Shown in pieces: positions 27,834 to 35,508 of a DNA stretch of 64,000 bases; positions within the stretch are counted from its first letter, which is position 1; each line of letters starts with the position of its first letter. The notes under the pieces are model-generated. The model saw only the letters and a program-made list of their open reading frames with translations, was not told where the DNA came from and did no database searches. The translations under genes and the position numbers were made by a program. The stretch comes from Paenibacillus sp. RC67. Its GTDB lineage: Bacteria; Bacillota; Bacilli; Paenibacillales; NBRC-103111. The stretch covers positions 3,371,501 through 3,435,500 of the forward strand of contig NZ_CP125098.1 of the NCBI RefSeq assembly GCF_030020805.1, in the 5' to 3' direction.

Positions 27834-28718
27834 TTAATATCGTTCCATCATGAATTGAAGCTGCCGGATATAGGGACTAAGTTCCGAGTTGTTTTCAAGA
27901 TATGAAGCATAGACTCGAAGCAGTGTCTTATTAGGGGTTCCTTGACTGAGTTCTTTTTCCAGCAGGTTAAAGACTTCAAGTAATTCCTTGAGTATTGGAC
28001 CTGCAACTGTCAGTTGGCTAATTTTAGCCCCAATTGAGGTCAATAATTCACGAATGACATGCTTATGAGTAGCTGGATCGATAGGGTTCAGTTGATTAAA
28101 ATAAACGTTAGATTCGCTCAGCACCGGCTTAGGTTTCTGCTTAATCATGCCGTTGATAACCGTATCCATACGTTCCACCAAGAAAAGAGCCAGCTCGGAA
28201 ATAGGGAGAGCTATCGCTTTTTGAATCGCAAATGATAAATATTCTTTTAATAATCCCCGATAAATGACAACGATATCCCAAATATAATCTTGAATGGAGT
28301 CCCCGTACGCCTCGTAGAAGCAATCCTTTAACATCTTGAGGAGAGTCACTCTTTTTTTCTTCCAAGCTATAATAAAATGCTCGTTATCCTTAACGGGCAG
28401 CTCTTTGAATTCACTTGTGAAGTAGTAGTTTTCCATCATGAATTGCAGCTGGAATTCAATCTTGCGCCGCAGCTTATCTTTGGGGGAAGATAGACCTCCT
28501 TGCTGGTCCAATTTCCTTGCCTGTTCGAACATTGTCTGATGACATGCTTCAAAAACCGCTGTGAATAAATCCTCTTTTGAAGGGAATATTTTATAAATGC
28601 TTCCTTTCGCCATGCCGCAGGCTTCTGCAATATCTTTCATCGAAGCGGCAATGTAACCTTTATCTTTAAAAACATCCATTGCTGTATGAATGATTTGTTG
28701 CTTCTTTAGTTCTTCCAA
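27834..28718 (-). CDS. TetR-family regulator with extended C-terminus
   Basis: About 294 residues from the TTG at 28718, which lies seven bases after GGAGGGGG; an ATG at 28754 has no ribosome binding site. The amino end is a classic TetR helix-turn-helix (QIIHTAMDVFKDKGYIAASMKDIAEACGMAKGSIYKIFPSKEDLF). TetR proteins average about 200 residues; here some 90 extra residues follow the ligand domain and have no recognised motif. It is divergent from the MBL hydrolase and AbrB-type gene and probably represses them. Confidence 0.88.
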   Translation of the reverse strand: MEELKKQQIIHTAMDVFKDKGYIAASMKDIAEACGMAKGSIYKIFPSKEDLFTAVFEACHQTMFEQARKLDQQGGLSSPKDKLRRKIEFQLQFMMENYYFTSEFKELPVKDNEHFIIAWKKKRVTLLKMLKDCFYEAYGDSIQDYIWDIVVIYRGLLKEYLSFAIQKAIALPISELALFLVERMDTVINGMIKQKPKPVLSESNVYFNQLNPIDPATHKHVIRELLTSIGAKISQLTVAGPILKELLEVFNLLEKELSQGTPNKTLLRVYASYLENNSELSPYIRQLQFMMERY

Positions 28719-28773
28719 CCCATCCACCCCCTCCGTATTTTGACATGATACCATGATAAGGTCAATATTTGAA

Positions 28774-28803
28774 TTGACAGATAAAACTCACGAGTCATAT
28801 AAT
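28774..28803 (+). promoter_or_regulatory. Promoter of the MBL operon with candidate TetR operator
   Basis: TTGACA (28774-28779) and TATAAT (28798-28803), 18-base spacer. ACTCACGAGT (28786-28795), with ACTC/GAGT arms, sits between the two hexamers where a repressor would block polymerase. Confidence 0.6.
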
Positions 28804-28842
28804 GAACTCATTGGTTTTTGTTTATGACAAATAGGAGGTGAA

Positions 28843-28860
28843 CCAAAGCGAACGCTTTGG
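28843..28860 (+). promoter_or_regulatory. Perfect hairpin between ribosome binding site and start of the MBL gene
   Basis: CCAAAGCGAACGCTTTGG is fully self-complementary apart from the central AA. It lies between an optimal AGGAGGTGA (28833-28841) and the ATG at 28866. Folded, it would reduce the effective spacing to about six or seven bases. Confidence 0.6.
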
Positions 28861-28865
28861 AGACT

Positions 28866-29603
28866 ATGAAAATTGCAGAAGGACTTGAAATGCTTGAATT
28901 GGCTATAACAGGTACTCCGATGGTGATTCACCCGACAGTGTTTTATGATTCGAATTCTTATGTACTTGTAGATACAGGAATGCCAGGCTTCCGAAATGCT
29001 ATATTAGACCTTGTTCACAATGCGGGAATTCATACGCAACAGCTCACCAAGATTATTTTAACCCATCAAGATATTGATCATGTGGGAAGTCTTCCACAAT
29101 TCTTAGCTGAGAGCAGAGATCAAATAGAAGTGATTGCACATCCTGATGACAAGCCTTATATCGATGGAGAGATTCCGTTTATCAAAATGAGTCCTGAGAG
29201 AAAGCAGATGCTGCTTCAATCCATGCCTGAAAATGTACGTGAGCAGTTCGATGCGACATTCTCAAGCTCGTCTCCTGGTATTGTAACTCATACTGTGAAT
29301 GATGGAGAGAAGCTTCCATTAGCCGGTGGTGTAGTAGTTATTCATACTCCAGGCCATACTCCAGGGCATATGAGCTTGTATCATGAGCCTAGCAAAACGT
29401 TGATTGCTGGGGATTCTATGGTTGTTACAGATGGAGAGCTGCAAGGACCAAATCCGAATGTTACGCCAAATATGGAACAAGCGATTCAATCGCTAAACAA
29501 ATATAAAAGCTATGATATTCAAGCTGTCATCTGCTACCATGGCGGGTTATACAAAGGGAATATCAGCCAACGGTTGGATGAGATAACATCAGCCGTTAAA
29601 TAA
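28866..29603 (+). CDS. Metallo-beta-lactamase-fold hydrolase
   Basis: About 245 residues. The metal site reads THQDIDHVGS, a variant of HxHxDH in which the second position is Asp, a form common in one MBL branch. HTPGHTPGHMSLY and AGDSMVVTDGELQGPNP supply the later ligands. The substrate class (thioester, lactone, other) cannot be told. Two starts are possible: TTG 28857, 15 bases after AGGAGGTGA, or ATG 28866, brought near it by a hairpin; the ATG is chosen. It forms an operon with the AbrB-type gene 28 bases on, under the divergent TetR. Confidence 0.88.
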   Translation: MKIAEGLEMLELAITGTPMVIHPTVFYDSNSYVLVDTGMPGFRNAILDLVHNAGIHTQQLTKIILTHQDIDHVGSLPQFLAESRDQIEVIAHPDDKPYIDGEIPFIKMSPERKQMLLQSMPENVREQFDATFSSSSPGIVTHTVNDGEKLPLAGGVVVIHTPGHTPGHMSLYHEPSKTLIAGDSMVVTDGELQGPNPNVTPNMEQAIQSLNKYKSYDIQAVICYHGGLYKGNISQRLDEITSAVK

Positions 29604-29631
29604 TCATGCGAATGTACCAAGAAAAGAAGTG

Positions 29632-30738
29632 ATGAAATTGAACTATCCACAGCTAGCTGAACAAAAGTGGGGGAGATTCCTTTACACTTTGATCGTTGGC
29701 ATAGTAGGAGCGCTTCTATTTCAGCTCCTTCATATGCCCATTCCATGGCTGCTTGGACCGATGATCCTTGTACTTATAAGCTCTAAATCCATTAGATCCA
29801 TTCAACCATATTGGCCTTCTGCAATAAGAAGCTCTGGCATGATTATTATAGGTTACACGATCGGCCTTTCCTTTACACTTGAAACATTGCATGAAATTGG
29901 TCGTCAGCTGCCTACTATGGTGCTTTTAACGGTACTACTATTGTGCTGCAGCTTTGTTATTGCACTGGTTGTATCTTGGGTTTCGGGTATTCCATTTCCT
30001 ACCGTATTAATGGGGAGTATTCCAGGCGGGTTGACTCAAATGGTCACGCTAGCCGTGGAGTTGAAGGGCATCGATCTGACGGTGGTTACTTTCTTGCAAG
30101 TATCCCGGTTGATGATGATCATTTTCTTCGTGCCGCTGCTAGTGTTCAGCCCGATCTTTGGCGTTGAGCATCAGAATCAGCTTGCTTCTACGGTAACGGC
30201 TGTGACAAGCGGATGGAAGGACTTATTTCCTTCAATCCTGGTGTTTGCCATTGTATGTACCCTATTCGCGATAGTAGGGAATAAGATCAAGCTCCCGACT
30301 GCTTTTCTGCTCGGACCTATGATTGCCACTATCCTTCTGGATTTAACAGGTTATCATGGTCACACGCTACCGACCCTTATTATTAACTTTTCACAAATGT
30401 TTGTTGGAATTTATGTTGGCATGCTGCTAAAGCCGGAACAGCTCGATAAGAAGCTCAAAATCATCGTTCTCGCCATCTTGAGCGGAATCATATTGATTTC
30501 ATGTTCTATCGGTTTGAGCATACTGTTAACCAAGCTTCATCCTGTTTCTCTAATCACCGCCTTTTTGAGTCTATCTCCTGGAGGGATGGATCAGATGGGG
30601 ATCATTGCTCAGGAAGCGGGGGCCGAATTATCCGTAGTGATATGCTACCAGTTGTTCCGCACCTTATTTATTTTCATTGGTGTACCGCCTCTCTTGAAGG
30701 CTTTGTTCAAACGTGTGCTTCGCAAGACGGCTGTTTAA
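29632..30738 (+). CDS. AbrB/PF05145-type integral membrane protein
   Basis: 368 residues with about 10 hydrophobic helices in two similar halves. PIPWLLGPMIL near the amino end and LPTAFLLGPMIATILLDLTG in the middle are matching copies; IPGGLTQMVTLAVE and LSPGGMDQMGIIAQEAG are a second matched pair. This is the PF05145 family, labelled AbrB or putative ammonia monooxygenase in databases although it looks like a transporter. Function is unknown. It follows the MBL hydrolase in an operon controlled by a TetR regulator, suggesting export or import of a related compound. Confidence 0.82.
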   Translation: MKLNYPQLAEQKWGRFLYTLIVGIVGALLFQLLHMPIPWLLGPMILVLISSKSIRSIQPYWPSAIRSSGMIIIGYTIGLSFTLETLHEIGRQLPTMVLLTVLLLCCSFVIALVVSWVSGIPFPTVLMGSIPGGLTQMVTLAVELKGIDLTVVTFLQVSRLMMIIFFVPLLVFSPIFGVEHQNQLASTVTAVTSGWKDLFPSILVFAIVCTLFAIVGNKIKLPTAFLLGPMIATILLDLTGYHGHTLPTLIINFSQMFVGIYVGMLLKPEQLDKKLKIIVLAILSGIILISCSIGLSILLTKLHPVSLITAFLSLSPGGMDQMGIIAQEAGAELSVVICYQLFRTLFIFIGVPPLLKALFKRVLRKTAV

Positions 30739-30756
30739 CTAATGTTTCTATACATT

Positions 30757-30796
30757 AAAAAGCTCTGCGTCCTGTCAAAAGGAAGCGGAGCTTTTT
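30757..30796. terminator. Bidirectional terminator after the AbrB-type gene
   Basis: AAAAAGCTC (30757-30765) and GAGCTTTTT (30788-30796) close a hairpin extended inside by TGC/GCG and TCC/GGA pairs. A and T flanks serve both strands. Confidence 0.85.
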
Positions 30797-30846
30797 CGTT
30801 GTTGAGTAGAGATGGGCTAAGCCATCTGAAGATGAGATCATCATGG

Positions 30847-31278
30847 TTAATCTGAAAACACCTTGGAGCGAAGCACTTCCAAAGCGCGTTCTATTTCTTC
30901 CAACTCTGCATTTGAAGAATCTTGTATCCTTCGAAGAAACCGTGCCTCGATCCGTTTAAACGCTTCACTCATCATGGATTCCCCCTCTTGGGTAAGGCGG
31001 TAATACTGCTTGCGCCGATCGTCTGGGGCGTCGAGCTTCTCGCATAAGTGTTTCTCACTCAATTTTTTCAGCTCGCGGCTCGTATTCGGCATGGACATAT
31101 GCTGACAATCGCTCACTTGGCTTGGAGTAACCGGCTGGCTGAGCGCAATATATTCAAGAATACTGTATTGTACGGGAGTGATATCATCAGACTTAACGTC
31201 TTTGGTCATCTCATGCGTCGTTTGATGAACGGCAGCTGAGAAAGCTACGAATTTTTGGAATAAAGCGTGCTTATCCAC
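30847..31278 (-). CDS. MarR-family regulator of the adjacent flavoprotein gene
   Basis: 143 residues from GTG 31278, six bases after AGAGGTGA; a longer frame reaching 31326 lacks a site. The winged helix is seen in VTPSQVSDCQHMSMPNTSRELKKLSEKHLCEKLDAPDDRRKQYYRLTQEG. A Cys lies just before the recognition helix, a position where some MarR proteins sense oxidants, though this is only suggestive. It is divergent from a quinone reductase-like gene. Confidence 0.9.
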   Translation of the reverse strand: MDKHALFQKFVAFSAAVHQTTHEMTKDVKSDDITPVQYSILEYIALSQPVTPSQVSDCQHMSMPNTSRELKKLSEKHLCEKLDAPDDRRKQYYRLTQEGESMMSEAFKRIEARFLRRIQDSSNAELEEIERALEVLRSKVFSD

Positions 31279-31333
31279 ACAATCACCTCTATCTATCACA
31301 ATAACAAAATAATGTTCAAATAACAATTATCAA

Positions 31334-31381
31334 TTGACAAATAAATTCGAGTTGTGTTACGATTTTGTTATCAAATGATAA
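31334..31381 (+). promoter_or_regulatory. Promoter and MarR-type operator of the flavoprotein gene
   Basis: TTGACA (31334-31339) and TACGAT (31358-31363) with an 18-base spacer. TTATCA-AA-TGATAA (31368-31381), a perfect 6-base-arm inverted repeat, sits at the expected transcription start, ideal for repression by the divergent MarR protein. Confidence 0.6.
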
Positions 31382-31397
31382 GTGAGTAGGTGGCTCG

Positions 31398-31985
31398 ATG
31401 AACGTACTGGTTATTTATACACATCCTAATCATCAAAGCTTAAGCTATGCGTTTTTTCAAAAAGTGCTTCAAGGAAGTAATGAAAATCCCCATATTAGCC
31501 AAACCAAGGTTCTCGATTTATACGAAGTAGGATTTGATCCGATTCTCATATTTAATGAAAATAAACGGAGAAGGGATATGCATTCCGATCATGTGCTTGA
31601 AAAATACCGGGAGCAGATCCTTTGGGCAGAGAAAATCGTTTTTGTATACCCTATCTGGTGGGGAAGGCCTCCAGCTATGTTACTGGGCTACATTGATAAA
31701 ATGTTCGCCGCTAATTTTGCTTATAGAGACAAGAAAGGACTTATACCGGAAGGATTATTGAGAGGGAAGTCCGTCGTATGTATCTCGACCATGAAGGGTC
31801 CGACGCATTATCCGCTATTTTGGCTGAACAATGCCCACAAAATCTTGATGAAGAAGGCCTTATTTCAATTTGTAGGCATCAAGAAAGTTAAGTTTTTTGA
31901 ATTCGGGAATATGGAAAGTCCGAAGGGAAGACATGATGAGAAGTTAAGTGCAATATTTCGTTATTTTAAAACGGTTAGCGGTTAA
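31398..31985 (+). CDS. Flavodoxin-fold NAD(P)H oxidoreductase (quinone reductase family)
   Basis: 195 residues. MNVLVIYTHPNHQSLSYAF matches the flavin-phosphate loop of the PF02525 family (MdaB, KefF, YwrO-like), and VYPIWWGRPPAMLLGYIDKMF is its second signature. These enzymes reduce quinones or electrophiles with NAD(P)H using FMN or FAD. The GTAGGTGG site precedes the ATG. Pairing with a divergent MarR regulator fits an electrophile or redox-stress response. Confidence 0.88.
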   Translation: MNVLVIYTHPNHQSLSYAFFQKVLQGSNENPHISQTKVLDLYEVGFDPILIFNENKRRRDMHSDHVLEKYREQILWAEKIVFVYPIWWGRPPAMLLGYIDKMFAANFAYRDKKGLIPEGLLRGKSVVCISTMKGPTHYPLFWLNNAHKILMKKALFQFVGIKKVKFFEFGNMESPKGRHDEKLSAIFRYFKTVSG

Positions 31986-31991
31986 GGGCAG

Positions 31992-32192
31992 TTATTTCTG
32001 ATTCGGATGGTTCAATGGCAAGTGTTCATTCCATTTACTCAAGACGTACCTTTTTATTTGCTCTGCTATTTGTGATGGTGGGGTTGATGTAGTTTCAATT
32101 GTGGGCATTGGTGGGTTGTATGCAGTATCTGCATTATGAATAAGCCATTGAGCAAATTCTTCATGTTGTTTAAGCATCTCATCGGTCCACAT
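31992..32192 (-). CDS. Small hypothetical protein
   Basis: 66 residues from the ATG at 32192, preceded by AAGGGAAG; an ATG 14 codons earlier is less well placed. The protein begins MWTDEMLKQHEEFAQWLIHN, has a Pro/Thr-rich middle and an amphipathic end. No family is recognised. It is convergent with the flavoprotein gene. Real expression is plausible from the ribosome binding site but uncertain. Confidence 0.5.
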   Translation of the reverse strand: MWTDEMLKQHEEFAQWLIHNADTAYNPPMPTIETTSTPPSQIAEQIKRYVLSKWNEHLPLNHPNQK

Positions 32193-32254
32193 TGCGTTAT
32201 CTTCCCTTTCCGGATTTTGCAACAGCATAAGCAAAATGAAACAATATGTTAAAT

Positions 32255-32308
32255 CTATCTTGGTATTCTAGTTTGGAAGCCGACAATAAACAAAGGTAGT
32301 TTCTTCAT
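32255..32308 (-). CDS. Possible 17-residue peptide
   Basis: GGGAGTGA stands seven bases before an ATG opening MKKLPLFIVGFQTRIPR and a TAG. It precedes the small hypothetical gene on the same strand by about 60 bases. Could be a leader peptide, the remnant of a secreted protein (the start resembles a signal sequence), or chance. Confidence 0.25.
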   Translation of the reverse strand: MKKLPLFIVGFQTRIPR

Positions 32309-32581
32309 CAAAAATCACTCCCAAAATATATTATAAAAACATATTATACCCAGAATTAACTTGCCGGAAGGGAAAGATCTCTTTAATCTATTCATTACTT
32401 ATACCGTAAAACTCAGGGGATTTCCTGAGAGCTTTTCCATCAGAGTCGCGAAAGAAAGGTAGAAAAAAAACCAGCTTTAAGAGGCTGGTTCTTCTTGTTT
32501 TCGCTTATTATGATTATCTCCCCAAGCACAAGAACAGCGAGTCAAAACAGCAATTAACTAGCACAGTATCAACATTACGTA
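32309..32581. other. Non-coding spacer with hairpins
   Basis: No gene supported on either strand. It holds a CTCAGG/CCTGAG hairpin (32412-32429) and the minus-strand terminator at 32463-32490. Composition is AT-rich near 32320-32345. Confidence 0.5.
32463..32490 (-). terminator. Minus-strand terminator with no obvious upstream gene
   Basis: AACCAGC (32469-32475) and GCTGGTT (32484-32490) form a hairpin; the A8 run at 32463-32470 makes a strong U tract on the minus strand. On the plus strand the tail CTTCTTGTTTTC is weaker. What minus-strand transcript it would end is unclear. Confidence 0.65.
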
Positions 32582-32609
32582 TTTACAAATCTATAAAAAT
32601 AGATATAAT
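32582..32609 (+). promoter_or_regulatory. ArsR promoter with operator, predicted leaderless start
   Basis: TTTACA (32582-32587) and TATAAT (32604-32609) with a 16-base spacer. The palindrome ATCTAT-AAAA-ATAGAT (32589-32604) fills the spacer and touches the -10. The expected transcription start coincides with the ATG at 32617. Confidence 0.6.
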
Positions 32610-32616
32610 ACTTGAT

Positions 32617-32928
32617 ATGGACCCTTCATTAATCTATAAAGCATTGTCAAATGAGACGCGACGTCAAATTATGTATTGGTTGAAGCATCCTGAGGATTTT
32701 TTTGATAAAAGTCCTTACATTCAACATGACATTGACTTCAAAGTCGGCGTATGCGTGGCGGATATTCAAGCCAAAACAGATCTTGCGCAATCGGTTGTTT
32801 CAAGTTACTTGTCAACGATGCTCAAAGCCGGCTTACTCGAATCGGAACGTATTGGAAAATGGACGTTTTACCGGAGAAATGAGAAGACGATTCAGCAATT
32901 TGCCGAGTATGTTCAGAAGGAACTTTAA
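32617..32928 (+). CDS. ArsR-family regulator of the downstream MFS gene
   Basis: 103 residues with the ArsR winged helix: KALSNETRRQIMYWLKHP, then VCVADIQAKTDLAQSVVSSYLSTMLKAGLLESERIGKWTFYRRNE. Only one Cys is present (in the VCVAD segment), so the paired metal-binding Cys of ArsR/SmtB is absent and a non-metal signal is more likely. No Shine-Dalgarno precedes the ATG and the -10 box lies seven bases before it, implying a leaderless mRNA. The operator at its promoter recurs before the MFS gene. Confidence 0.9.
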   Translation: MDPSLIYKALSNETRRQIMYWLKHPEDFFDKSPYIQHDIDFKVGVCVADIQAKTDLAQSVVSSYLSTMLKAGLLESERIGKWTFYRRNEKTIQQFAEYVQKEL

Positions 32929-32952
32929 AGGGAGAGGAGGCTCTCTTTTTTT
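32927..32952 (+). terminator. Terminator after the ArsR gene
   Basis: AAAGGGAGAG and CTCTCTTTTT arms with a GAGG loop, two wobbles, T tract included. It overlaps the stop codon of the ArsR gene. Confidence 0.75.
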
Positions 32953-32962
32953 GCCAATATAC

Positions 32963-32978
32963 ATCTATAAATATAGAT
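32963..32978 (+). promoter_or_regulatory. ArsR-type operator upstream of the MFS gene
   Basis: ATCTAT-AAAT-ATAGAT has the same arms and spacing as the element in the ArsR promoter (ATCTAT-AAAA-ATAGAT), indicating a two-site regulon. It lies about 70 bases before the MFS start. Confidence 0.65.
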
Positions 32979-33050
32979 AGATAAATACATAGATCAATCT
33001 GTCGAGGGTCCAAATTTAAATGATGCAATTGAAATGGAGAATGAGTACTA

Positions 33051-34235
33051 ATGAACAAGGTAAACCCTTTATTAATTATCATGTTGGCTTTGGGGGTATT
33101 TGGTATTATTACAACCGAGATGGGTATCGTTGGGATTCTCCCGCAAATAACCGATCATTTTCATATATCCGCTACACAAGCAGGCTGGCTTGTCAGCATA
33201 TTTGCTTTTGTCGTGGCACTTTCAGGCCCGTTTGTAACTTTAATCGCTTCTGGGATGAATCGCAAAGCCATTTTATTAACCGCTGTATTCCTGTTTGTGA
33301 TCTCCAATCTGGTATATGCCTTCACGACAAAGTTCGAAATGATGGTTGCCTTTCGTATCCTACCAGCGATTTTTCATCCCATCTTTTTTTCGATAGCTCT
33401 AGTAACGGCAGCACAATTAGTCCCGCCTGAAAAAAGCGGCAAAGCGGTAACTAAGGTTTTTGCGGGAATTACGGTTGGGTTTGCCTTCGGTGTTCCATTA
33501 ACTTCATACCTTGCGGATCGGATTTCGCTAGAAGCTGCCTTTCTGTTTGGAGCTGTTGTCAATGCAATTGCTTTCGTAGGGATACTAATTTGGCTCCCTT
33601 CTATGCCCATGAAGCAAAAAATGACTTATGGAAAGCAGCTCAGTATACTACGTAAACCGCACTTGTGGCTGAATATCGCAACCATTACTTGTGTTTTCGC
33701 GGCGATGTTCTCGGTATATAGCTATTTTGCTGAATATCTCGGACAAGTGACACAAATGAACGGTTCTTGGATTAGCCTTATGTTGATGGTTTTTGGTATG
33801 GTTATGATATTGGGAAATTTTCTGTTTGGTGGATGTCTGCACAGAAGCTTGACCAAGACGGTTATCCTATTTCCTTTGTTATTTATAGGTATATACGCTG
33901 TCGTTTATGGCTTGGGCAGCTATTTCATTCCGATGGTTGTGATGGTTATCCTCTGGGGAATTATTCATTCGGGCGGTCTCATAGTGAGCCAAGCTTGGTT
34001 GACATCAGAGACGGAGGAAGCGCCAGAATTCGGCAACAGCTTATTTGTTTCCTTTACGAATCTGGGTATTACTGTTGGAACTTCGACTGGCGGCTGGGTT
34101 ATCGCTCACTTGGGGATTCATCAGCTTATATGGAGTGGTATCGGCTTTGCCTTTCTTGCATTCCTGACTATTATCGTCAAGTTGAGAGGGGAGAGCAGAA
34201 GCGCAAAGGTGAACGGATTGGAAGGGGAGCTTTAG
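33051..34235 (+). CDS. MFS exporter, AraJ/YdhP-like DHA1 family
   Basis: 394 residues and 12 predicted helices. The start MNKVNPLLIIMLALGVFGIITTEMGIVGILP contains the TTE(M/F) helix-1 feature of the AraJ/YdeA/YdhP efflux branch. GFAFGVPLTSYLADR replaces the usual motif C. Regulated by the upstream ArsR protein through matching operators. These transporters export sugars or toxic small molecules; the substrate is not inferable. Confidence 0.87.
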   Translation: MNKVNPLLIIMLALGVFGIITTEMGIVGILPQITDHFHISATQAGWLVSIFAFVVALSGPFVTLIASGMNRKAILLTAVFLFVISNLVYAFTTKFEMMVAFRILPAIFHPIFFSIALVTAAQLVPPEKSGKAVTKVFAGITVGFAFGVPLTSYLADRISLEAAFLFGAVVNAIAFVGILIWLPSMPMKQKMTYGKQLSILRKPHLWLNIATITCVFAAMFSVYSYFAEYLGQVTQMNGSWISLMLMVFGMVMILGNFLFGGCLHRSLTKTVILFPLLFIGIYAVVYGLGSYFIPMVVMVILWGIIHSGGLIVSQAWLTSETEEAPEFGNSLFVSFTNLGITVGTSTGGWVIAHLGIHQLIWSGIGFAFLAFLTIIVKLRGESRSAKVNGLEGEL

Positions 34236-34285
34236 AAACAGCCGCTCAGTAATAGAATTACATGCATGATTAGGGGGTTCTTCTA

Positions 34286-34846
34286 ATGGATATTTGTATT
34301 AAGGAATTCACACATGAGGATCAATTACTTAACCAGCATATCGATGATAGGTTTACAGTTGATTCCACACTCATTCTTTCAATTACAGGCCATCGTATTC
34401 ATTATGAAATCATGGCAGTTCCACCTTATACGAAAAGTTACTTGGAAGCACATGATGATGAAGAAGATGGCGAAACGGATTATTCTGCATACATTAACAG
34501 CCCTGATCAGATTATGTACCTGGCGTTTGTTGATAGTCAGCTGGCAGGTCAAATTGTTCTTAAGAGAAACTGGAATCAATATGCGTATATTGAGGACATT
34601 AAAGTCGATAACTCGCTTAGAAGATACGGAATCGGTCGTCAACTAATAGAAAAGGCGAAGTGCTGGGCGAAATCTGGAAACATGCCTGGAATCATGCTCG
34701 AAACGCAAAGCAATAATGTTAAGGCTTGCCAATTCTACGAGAGCTGCGGTTTTGTACTAGGGGGATTTGATTTTTGTGTTTATAAAGGTCTTTTGAAAGA
34801 GAGAGAGGAGACCGCACTGTATTGGTATCTTCTGTTTGAAAAGTAG
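34286..34846 (+). CDS. satA: GNAT N-acetyltransferase, SatA (streptothricin acetyltransferase)-like
   Basis: 186 residues of the GNAT fold. The acetyl-CoA site reads VDNSLRRYGIGRQLIEKAKCWA and the C-terminal strands GIMLETQSNNVKACQFYESCGFVLGGFDFCVYKGL followed by ALYWYLLF, a run typical of the SatA/streptothricin acetyltransferase branch. It would acetylate the beta-lysine amino group of streptothricin-type antibiotics. Assigned from remembered family pattern, not a search. A strong terminator follows at once. Confidence 0.78.
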   Translation: MDICIKEFTHEDQLLNQHIDDRFTVDSTLILSITGHRIHYEIMAVPPYTKSYLEAHDDEEDGETDYSAYINSPDQIMYLAFVDSQLAGQIVLKRNWNQYAYIEDIKVDNSLRRYGIGRQLIEKAKCWAKSGNMPGIMLETQSNNVKACQFYESCGFVLGGFDFCVYKGLLKEREETALYWYLLFEK

Positions 34847-34869
34847 GCCTGAGTGATCAGGCTTTTTTT
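34847..34869 (+). terminator. Terminator after the acetyltransferase
   Basis: GCCTGA-GTGA-TCAGGC followed by seven T. Confidence 0.93.
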
Positions 34870-34946
34870 GTTATTTTGCAAGATCCATCCATGTATAAAT
34901 ATGGTAAAATAAACTGTTGTCTATTTAATAGAGATGGGGGATTGCA

Positions 34947-35489
34947 ATGTTTCTTATTCAAATGTCAGGTTATCCTGGCTCGGGCAAATCAACTTTGGCC
35001 AAAGAAATATCAAAGCATACGGGCGCAGTCATAGTAGACCATGATGTAGTTAAATCAGCATTAATGGACATGCCAGGTACGATGAACTCAACCATCGAAC
35101 CCAAAGAATTAGGTGGACTGTCCTATCACATTGAATGGTCATTGGTTAACTTTCATCTATCTCTGGGGCAGAGCGTTATTTTTGACAGCCCATGTATGTA
35201 CAACGAGCATTTGGAGAAAGGGATTAGGATTTCAAGGAAGTATGAAGCTCAATATAAATATATTGAATGCTTCTTGAATGATTTTGAAGAGCTGGATAGA
35301 AGATTGAAAACTCGCGAACGCAGGATAAGCCAAATTTCGGAAATGCCCGCATTAATGAAAAGTACATTTAAGCTCACCATTGAAAACAGTAAAAGCCAAC
35401 GACCAACGGATTCTGGGTTTTTAATAGTTGATACGTCACAACCTTTGGATAGCTATATTGAAAATGTTATTTCTTACATAATTGAGTAA
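34947..35489 (+). CDS. P-loop NTPase, predicted small-molecule kinase
   Basis: 180 residues. Walker A is GYPGSGKST at residues 8-16 in a zeta-toxin/AAA_33-like kinase fold; DHDVVKSAL after strand 2 and a lid region RRLKTRERR with clustered Arg follow. Such proteins phosphorylate small alcohols or antibiotics, for example chloramphenicol phosphotransferase-type enzymes. No partner gene clarifies the substrate. A good site (ATGGGGGA) precedes the ATG. Confidence 0.78.
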   Translation: MFLIQMSGYPGSGKSTLAKEISKHTGAVIVDHDVVKSALMDMPGTMNSTIEPKELGGLSYHIEWSLVNFHLSLGQSVIFDSPCMYNEHLEKGIRISRKYEAQYKYIECFLNDFEELDRRLKTRERRISQISEMPALMKSTFKLTIENSKSQRPTDSGFLIVDTSQPLDSYIENVISYIIE

Positions 35490-35508
35490 AAAAATGCCCA
35501 TATACCAT

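Noticed and set aside
33020-33430. 136-codon plus-strand frame overlapping the AraJ-like MFS gene
   Set aside because: Shadow in another frame; the MFS frame has the hydrophobic pattern and conserved start.
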